Assembly: GCA_963724405.1 (NCBI GenBank)
Contig: CAVRUQ010000012.1
Span: 186,001-250,000, forward strand
Source of the DNA: CAVQBJ01 sp963724405
Lineage (GTDB): Bacteria > Actinomycetota > Thermoleophilia > Solirubrobacterales > Solirubrobacteraceae
Direction: 5' to 3'
DNA length: 64,000 bases
The notes below the pieces were generated by a model, which was given only the letters and a program-made list of their open reading frames with translations, made no database searches and was not told where the DNA came from. Positions 61,390 through 64,000 of this stretch are shown here, in pieces. The stretch's first letter is position 1, and each line of letters begins with the position of its first letter. The translations under genes were made by a program, and so were the position numbers.

Positions 61390-62571
61390 CTACTGAACGC
61401 GCCGAACTTCCCCCTCGTTGTCGTCCTCGACCTGAAATCCCGTACGGCCGAACGCCTGTGCCACTAACCGCGCGTCGTCCGGCCGGGGCGCGTAGTGCAG
61501 GTACTTCATCGTCGTCTGCACGTCAGCGTGCCCCATCCATTCCTGCACGCGCCGGATGTCGGCCGTGGCAATCATTCGCGTCCCGAAGGTATGGCGCAGG
61601 TCATGAAACCGCAGCGCACGCAGCCCCGCCGCCTCAAGGGCCACCTTGTAGCGACGCCGAAGCGCCGACCCGTCGACGTACGTCCCGAGGTCAGAGACGA
61701 ACACGAGGTCGTCGTCGCCGACAAACCGCTCGCGCCCCGCCGCCCGCGCGAGCGCCGCGGCCACGTCGGGCGCCATCGGTACCGAGCGCACCTTCCCCGA
61801 CTTTGGCGTCGTCAGCGTTCCCATCGAGTAGCTGGCCCGCACCCGCACCGCCGACCCCGTGAAGTCGACGTCGCGCCAGCGCAGCGCCAGCAGCTCCCCC
61901 ATCCGCAGCCCCGTGAACGCCGCGGTCAGATAGATCGCACCGTCCTGGGCGCTCGCCGCGGCCCGCACAAGCGCCCACACCTCCTCCGTTGAGAACACGA
62001 CGATGTCCCCGCTGTGCGTCAGCGGCGGCTTCTCGACATCGATCGCCGGATTGCGCGCCAGCCCGTATACCTTCATCGCCCGCCGGTAGATCCCCCGCAG
62101 CAGCACAAGCGCCTTGCGCCGCGAGCTCGGCTGCAGGTGCTCCATCGAGGCGATCCACCGCTCGATCTCCGCGGTCGTGACGTCCTCCACCCGCCGCGAC
62201 CCGAACGCCGGCAGGATCTGCGCCGTGACGATCCAGCGATACCCCTTGACCGTCGAGGGCTTGCGCAGCCGGTCCTTCTCGATGTAGCGCAGCCACTCTG
62301 CGGCCGCGTCGGCGACCGTGACCCCAGTGCGCACGAGCCCCGGGAACGTCCCCCGCCGCGCCTGGTCAAGCACGTCGTGCAGCCACGCCTCGGCCGAGCG
62401 CTTGGTGTAGTACCCGGCCGGCGGCCGTGTGCGCTCCGTCCAGGCGGGTCCGATCTTGCGCTGCACCTGGCGCCCGTCGGGCAGGCGAAACCTCGCGTAC
62501 CAGACCGGCCCTCTTCGGCGCTCCACCCTCCGCACGTGCCCGCTCGGCGGCTGAATCGGGGCGTAAACCAT
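61390..62571 (-). CDS. int: Tyrosine recombinase, integrase of the element
   Basis: A 393-residue phage-type integrase. An N-terminal AP2-like arm-binding region is followed by a SAM-like core-binding domain and the catalytic domain: FTGLRMGELLALRW (Arg ~222), LTTPKSGKVRSVP (Lys), RFHDLRHTFGTRMI (His-x-x-Arg ~325) and EWMGHADVQTTMKYLHYAP (His and Tyr ~354). ATG 62571 has AAGGAG eight bases upstream, better than GTG 62634. It lies 123 bp from the tRNA-Thr 3' end, whose sequence it uses as the attachment core, and reads away from the tRNA into the element. Confidence 0.93.
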   Translation of the reverse strand: MVYAPIQPPSGHVRRVERRRGPVWYARFRLPDGRQVQRKIGPAWTERTRPPAGYYTKRSAEAWLHDVLDQARRGTFPGLVRTGVTVADAAAEWLRYIEKDRLRKPSTVKGYRWIVTAQILPAFGSRRVEDVTTAEIERWIASMEHLQPSSRRKALVLLRGIYRRAMKVYGLARNPAIDVEKPPLTHSGDIVVFSTEEVWALVRAAASAQDGAIYLTAAFTGLRMGELLALRWRDVDFTGSAVRVRASYSMGTLTTPKSGKVRSVPMAPDVAAALARAAGRERFVGDDDLVFVSDLGTYVDGSALRRRYKVALEAAGLRALRFHDLRHTFGTRMIATADIRRVQEWMGHADVQTTMKYLHYAPRPDDARLVAQAFGRTGFQVEDDNEGEVRRVQ

Positions 62572-62669
62572 GTCTCGAGCTCCTTCGGTTCGGATGACAC
62601 CTTCTCTTCCGACCTCGAGACATATTCGGGACACGCTTACTTTTCGTAAGCTGGTGACCTAAACGAAAA

Positions 62670-62685
62670 CCCCGCATTTGCGGGG
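62670..62685 (-). terminator. Rho-independent terminator of tRNA-Thr
   Basis: CCCCGC-AAAT-GCGGGG followed by TTTTCGTTT on the minus strand, eight bases after the tRNA 3' end. The plus strand also ends in CCTTTTG, so it may work both ways. It separates the tRNA from the integrase. Confidence 0.85.
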
Positions 62686-62692
62686 CCTTTTG

Positions 62693-62736
62693 AAGCCGAC
62701 GCCCGGACTCGAACCGGGGACCCCTTCATTACGAGT
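62693..62736 (+). repeat. attachment core within tRNA-Thr
   Basis: The 44-bp sequence covering the acceptor 3' strand, T-arm, variable loop and part of the anticodon arm; identical to 35312-35355 and 41/44 to 26035-26078. Integration here restores the tRNA, so the gene remains functional. Confidence 0.88.
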
Positions 62737-62766
62737 GAAGTGCTCTACCAGCTGAGCTACGTCGGC
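62694..62766 (-). tRNA. tRNA-Thr (anticodon CGT)
   Basis: The minus strand folds into a full cloverleaf: acceptor GCCGACG/CGTCGGC, D-arm GCTC-AGCTGGTA-GAGC, anticodon stem CTTCA/TGAAG around CTCGTAA, and T-arm CCCGG-TTCGAGT-CCGGG. The anticodon CGT reads ACG threonine codons. CCA is not encoded. It is the insertion target of the mobile element. Between 62767 and 62998 no gene is seen. Confidence 0.97.
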
Positions 62767-62998
62767 GGGTCCGTCCCCCTCGCGCTCCATCGGCCGAGGC
62801 CTGTGGGCGCTTTAGCGGCGCGCCACAGCCTGGCCCACCAGGGCGTTCCGGCGGAATAGGACGGCGAGTTTAGCTGTCCGGCGCCCGCGAGGGCCGATCG
62901 CCCCACAGCGGCTCGACGGATCGCCAACATCGAGGCGGAGCGACCCATCGAGTGGGGCGCCGGCCCCGACTATCCGACGCCCAACGGGCGCCATCGCC

Positions 62999-63385
62999 TC
63001 ACCGCTTGACGCTCTTGGCCACGCGCCTCAAGCGTTGGTCGTAGGTGAGCAGTTGGCCAGCGACGTCCCGCGCGGTGGCCAGCACGATGGCATCTGGCAG
63101 GCGAAGGCGTTGGTGGCGGACGCGGAGCTCGGCCGCGGACTCGGCGATCGCCGCGGTGAGCGGCGCCACGGCGATGCCCATCGAGGCGATCGCCTGGCGG
63201 GCCTCGCCGAGGCGATCGGCGCGCGCAAACGCGACGAGCGTCTCGCTGTAGGCGCTGGCTGGCGCCATCAGCGAAAGCCCGGCCTCGTCGGCACGCTCAA
63301 CGTCATCGACAGCCCTCCGATGGTGGGCGTCGGCGCGGTCCAGCAGTCCGATCAGGACGCTGGCATCGAGGATCAGCGCTCCCAC
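62999..63385 (-). CDS. vapC: PIN-domain ribonuclease toxin (VapC family), second copy
   Basis: A 128-residue PIN protein, about 80% identical by eye to the one at 34577-34963. It keeps the acidic positions in LILDASVLIGLLDRAD, ASAYSETLVAFARAD, RLPDAIVLATA and LLTYDQRLR. The start lies inside its antitoxin gene, a 13-base overlap as in the other copy. Orientation is inverted relative to copy 1. It lies outside the integrated element, right of the tRNA. Confidence 0.88.
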   Translation of the reverse strand: MGALILDASVLIGLLDRADAHHRRAVDDVERADEAGLSLMAPASAYSETLVAFARADRLGEARQAIASMGIAVAPLTAAIAESAAELRVRHQRLRLPDAIVLATARDVAGQLLTYDQRLRRVAKSVKR

Positions 63386-63591
63386 TCGTCGCGGAGCTCG
63401 TCGAGTTCACCGCTCCTGTAGATGCCCGTGGCGATGCCGGCGTGGCGTCGAATCCGCGTGCCGCGGGCGGCGATGATGAGTTCGCCCTCGCCACCGGGCC
63501 GCACCGTGACCTCTTCGCCGGCCCGAAGTCCCGCAGCACGCATCGCTGCGACGGGGAGAGTGACCTGGTTCTTCGAGGATACCCGTGGCAT
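63373..63591 (-). CDS. AbrB/SpoVT-type antitoxin, second copy
   Basis: A 72-residue paralog of the protein at 34371-34589: RVSSKNQVTLPVAAMRAAGL, then AGEEVTVRPGGEGELIIAA and tail DELRDEWER. Differences cluster near the C-terminus (GIYRSGELDE against GIYKKGELNR), the probable toxin contact, which could make the two pairs mutually specific. ATG 63591 matches the copy-1 start. Confidence 0.86.
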   Translation of the reverse strand: MPRVSSKNQVTLPVAAMRAAGLRAGEEVTVRPGGEGELIIAARGTRIRRHAGIATGIYRSGELDELRDEWER

Positions 63592-63595
63592 GTCC

Positions 63596-63621
63596 TTTAC
63601 TTTAGGACAGCGCCAGGTAAA
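63596..63621 (-). promoter_or_regulatory. TTTAC-N16-GTAAA operator of the AbrB/PIN pair, copy 2
   Basis: Same ends and spacing as 34341-34366 and located at the same distance from the AbrB start. Conservation in otherwise diverged intergenic DNA supports a binding site. Confidence 0.6.
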
Positions 63622-63675
63622 GCACAAGAGACAGCCGGCTCCGGCCGGGCCGGCCGGAGCACTTCACGTCTACCG

Positions 63676-63879
63676 CTAGTCGAGCAGCGAAGGTTGCACG
63701 TCACGACGGCGCGTGGTGGCCCGGGACCGAGCGCGGACGTGTCCCTCGAAGACGTCCTCATCGAGGAAGGCACGCATCAGCTTTTCGTGGGCGCCGCCGC
63801 CCTGGGCGAAGTTCTCGCGGAAGTACCGTCCGCGCACCGCGCCTACGTGCACCTCGCGATCAGACAGAACGGCTGTCAT
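63676..63879 (-). pseudogene. Internally deleted GHKL ATPase gene
   Basis: A 67-codon frame whose first 28 residues (MTAVLSDREVHVGAVRGRYF, then RENFAQGG) match the start of the GHKL protein at 32162 and whose last ~39 (AHEKLMRAFLDEDVFEGHVR) match its end. About 630 codons, including the whole ATPase domain, are missing and the joint is in frame. It precedes the AbrB/PIN copy as in the intact cassette. Probably a relic, though a short peptide could still be made. From 63880 to 64000 nothing else is recognised. Confidence 0.8.
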
Positions 63880-64000
63880 CGGCTCCGCCCATGCATGATT
63901 GTCCTCGACCCGGCACGCGGTCGGCAATTCTCTCCGGCCACCCAGATGAGTGGCGAGCCGCGCCCCCAGCCGTGTCCGTGGAAACTACGCACGCCCGCCC

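Larger units (their letters stand above)
35312..62736. mobile_element. Integrative mobilizable element inserted in tRNA-Thr
   Basis: A 27.4-kb segment bounded by identical 44-bp direct repeats, one being the 3' half of tRNA-Thr. It carries a tyrosine integrase beside the tRNA, a MobF relaxase, a coupling protein and a broken excisionase-like gene. No VirB4-like ATPase or mating-pore gene was recognised, so it appears mobilizable but not self-transmissible. Cargo includes AbiE, lipoproteins, an EACC1-like/metallopeptidase pair, Septu, a HTH pair and a McrBC-like system. Confidence 0.85.

Overview
The window looks like a high-GC actinobacterial chromosome (Actinomycetota, possibly Thermoleophilia; this is a guess from base composition, frequent GTG starts, leaderless-looking promoters and gene content such as F420-type Rossmann reductases, tandem VOC proteins, DHA2 transporters and a SNF2/SWIM pair). 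There are no rRNA genes and no CRISPR array. One tRNA, tRNA-Thr(CGT), lies near the right end.

Positions 1-25.6 kb are ordinary chromosome. They hold a truncated secreted protein, small redox and detoxification genes (Rossmann reductases, VOC proteins, an NmrA-type protein, MsrA), a SLAC1/TehA transporter operon divergent from a LysR regulator, and three large secreted minus-strand genes: a subtilase-like/FG-GAP protein with a degenerate triad, a phosphoesterase, and a DUF5666-like protein with a collagen-like tail. A lipase, a MarR-MFS pair with an obvious operator, a DHFR-like protein, a VOC/SigX5-type sigma pair and a second DHA2 transporter follow.

Positions 26-62.7 kb are built from mobile DNA accreted at the tRNA-Thr gene. 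The last 44 bp of the tRNA are repeated exactly at 35312-35355 and imperfectly (41/44) at 26035-26078, always in the same orientation. The segment 35312-62736 is a roughly 27.4 kb integrative mobilizable element. It has a tyrosine integrase next to the tRNA, a MobF relaxase, a coupling protein, an M48 peptidase and a frameshifted excisionase-like gene, but no recognisable type IV secretion ATPase, so transfer would need a helper. Its cargo is AbiE toxin-antitoxin, a coiled-coil membrane protein, three lipoproteins, an EACC1-like/metallopeptidase pair, a Septu (PtuA/PtuB) system, an unknown HTH pair behind a near-consensus promoter, a decayed IS3 element and a four-domain McrBC-like restriction system cotranscribed with the integrase. 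The segment 26035-35312 is probably an older element at the same site. It holds an HTH/nucleotidyltransferase toxin-antitoxin pair, SWIM and SNF2 proteins, a GHKL ATPase, and an AbrB/PIN pair.

Right of the tRNA, the GHKL-AbrB-PIN cassette occurs again in inverted orientation. There the ATPase is reduced to its first ~28 and last ~39 codons, while the AbrB/PIN pair and its operator are intact. The candidates for an undescribed system are the EACC1-like/HELRH pair (42478-44348), the HTH plus slippage-site pair (53760-54896), and the GHKL ATPase cassette (32162-34963 and 62999-63879).
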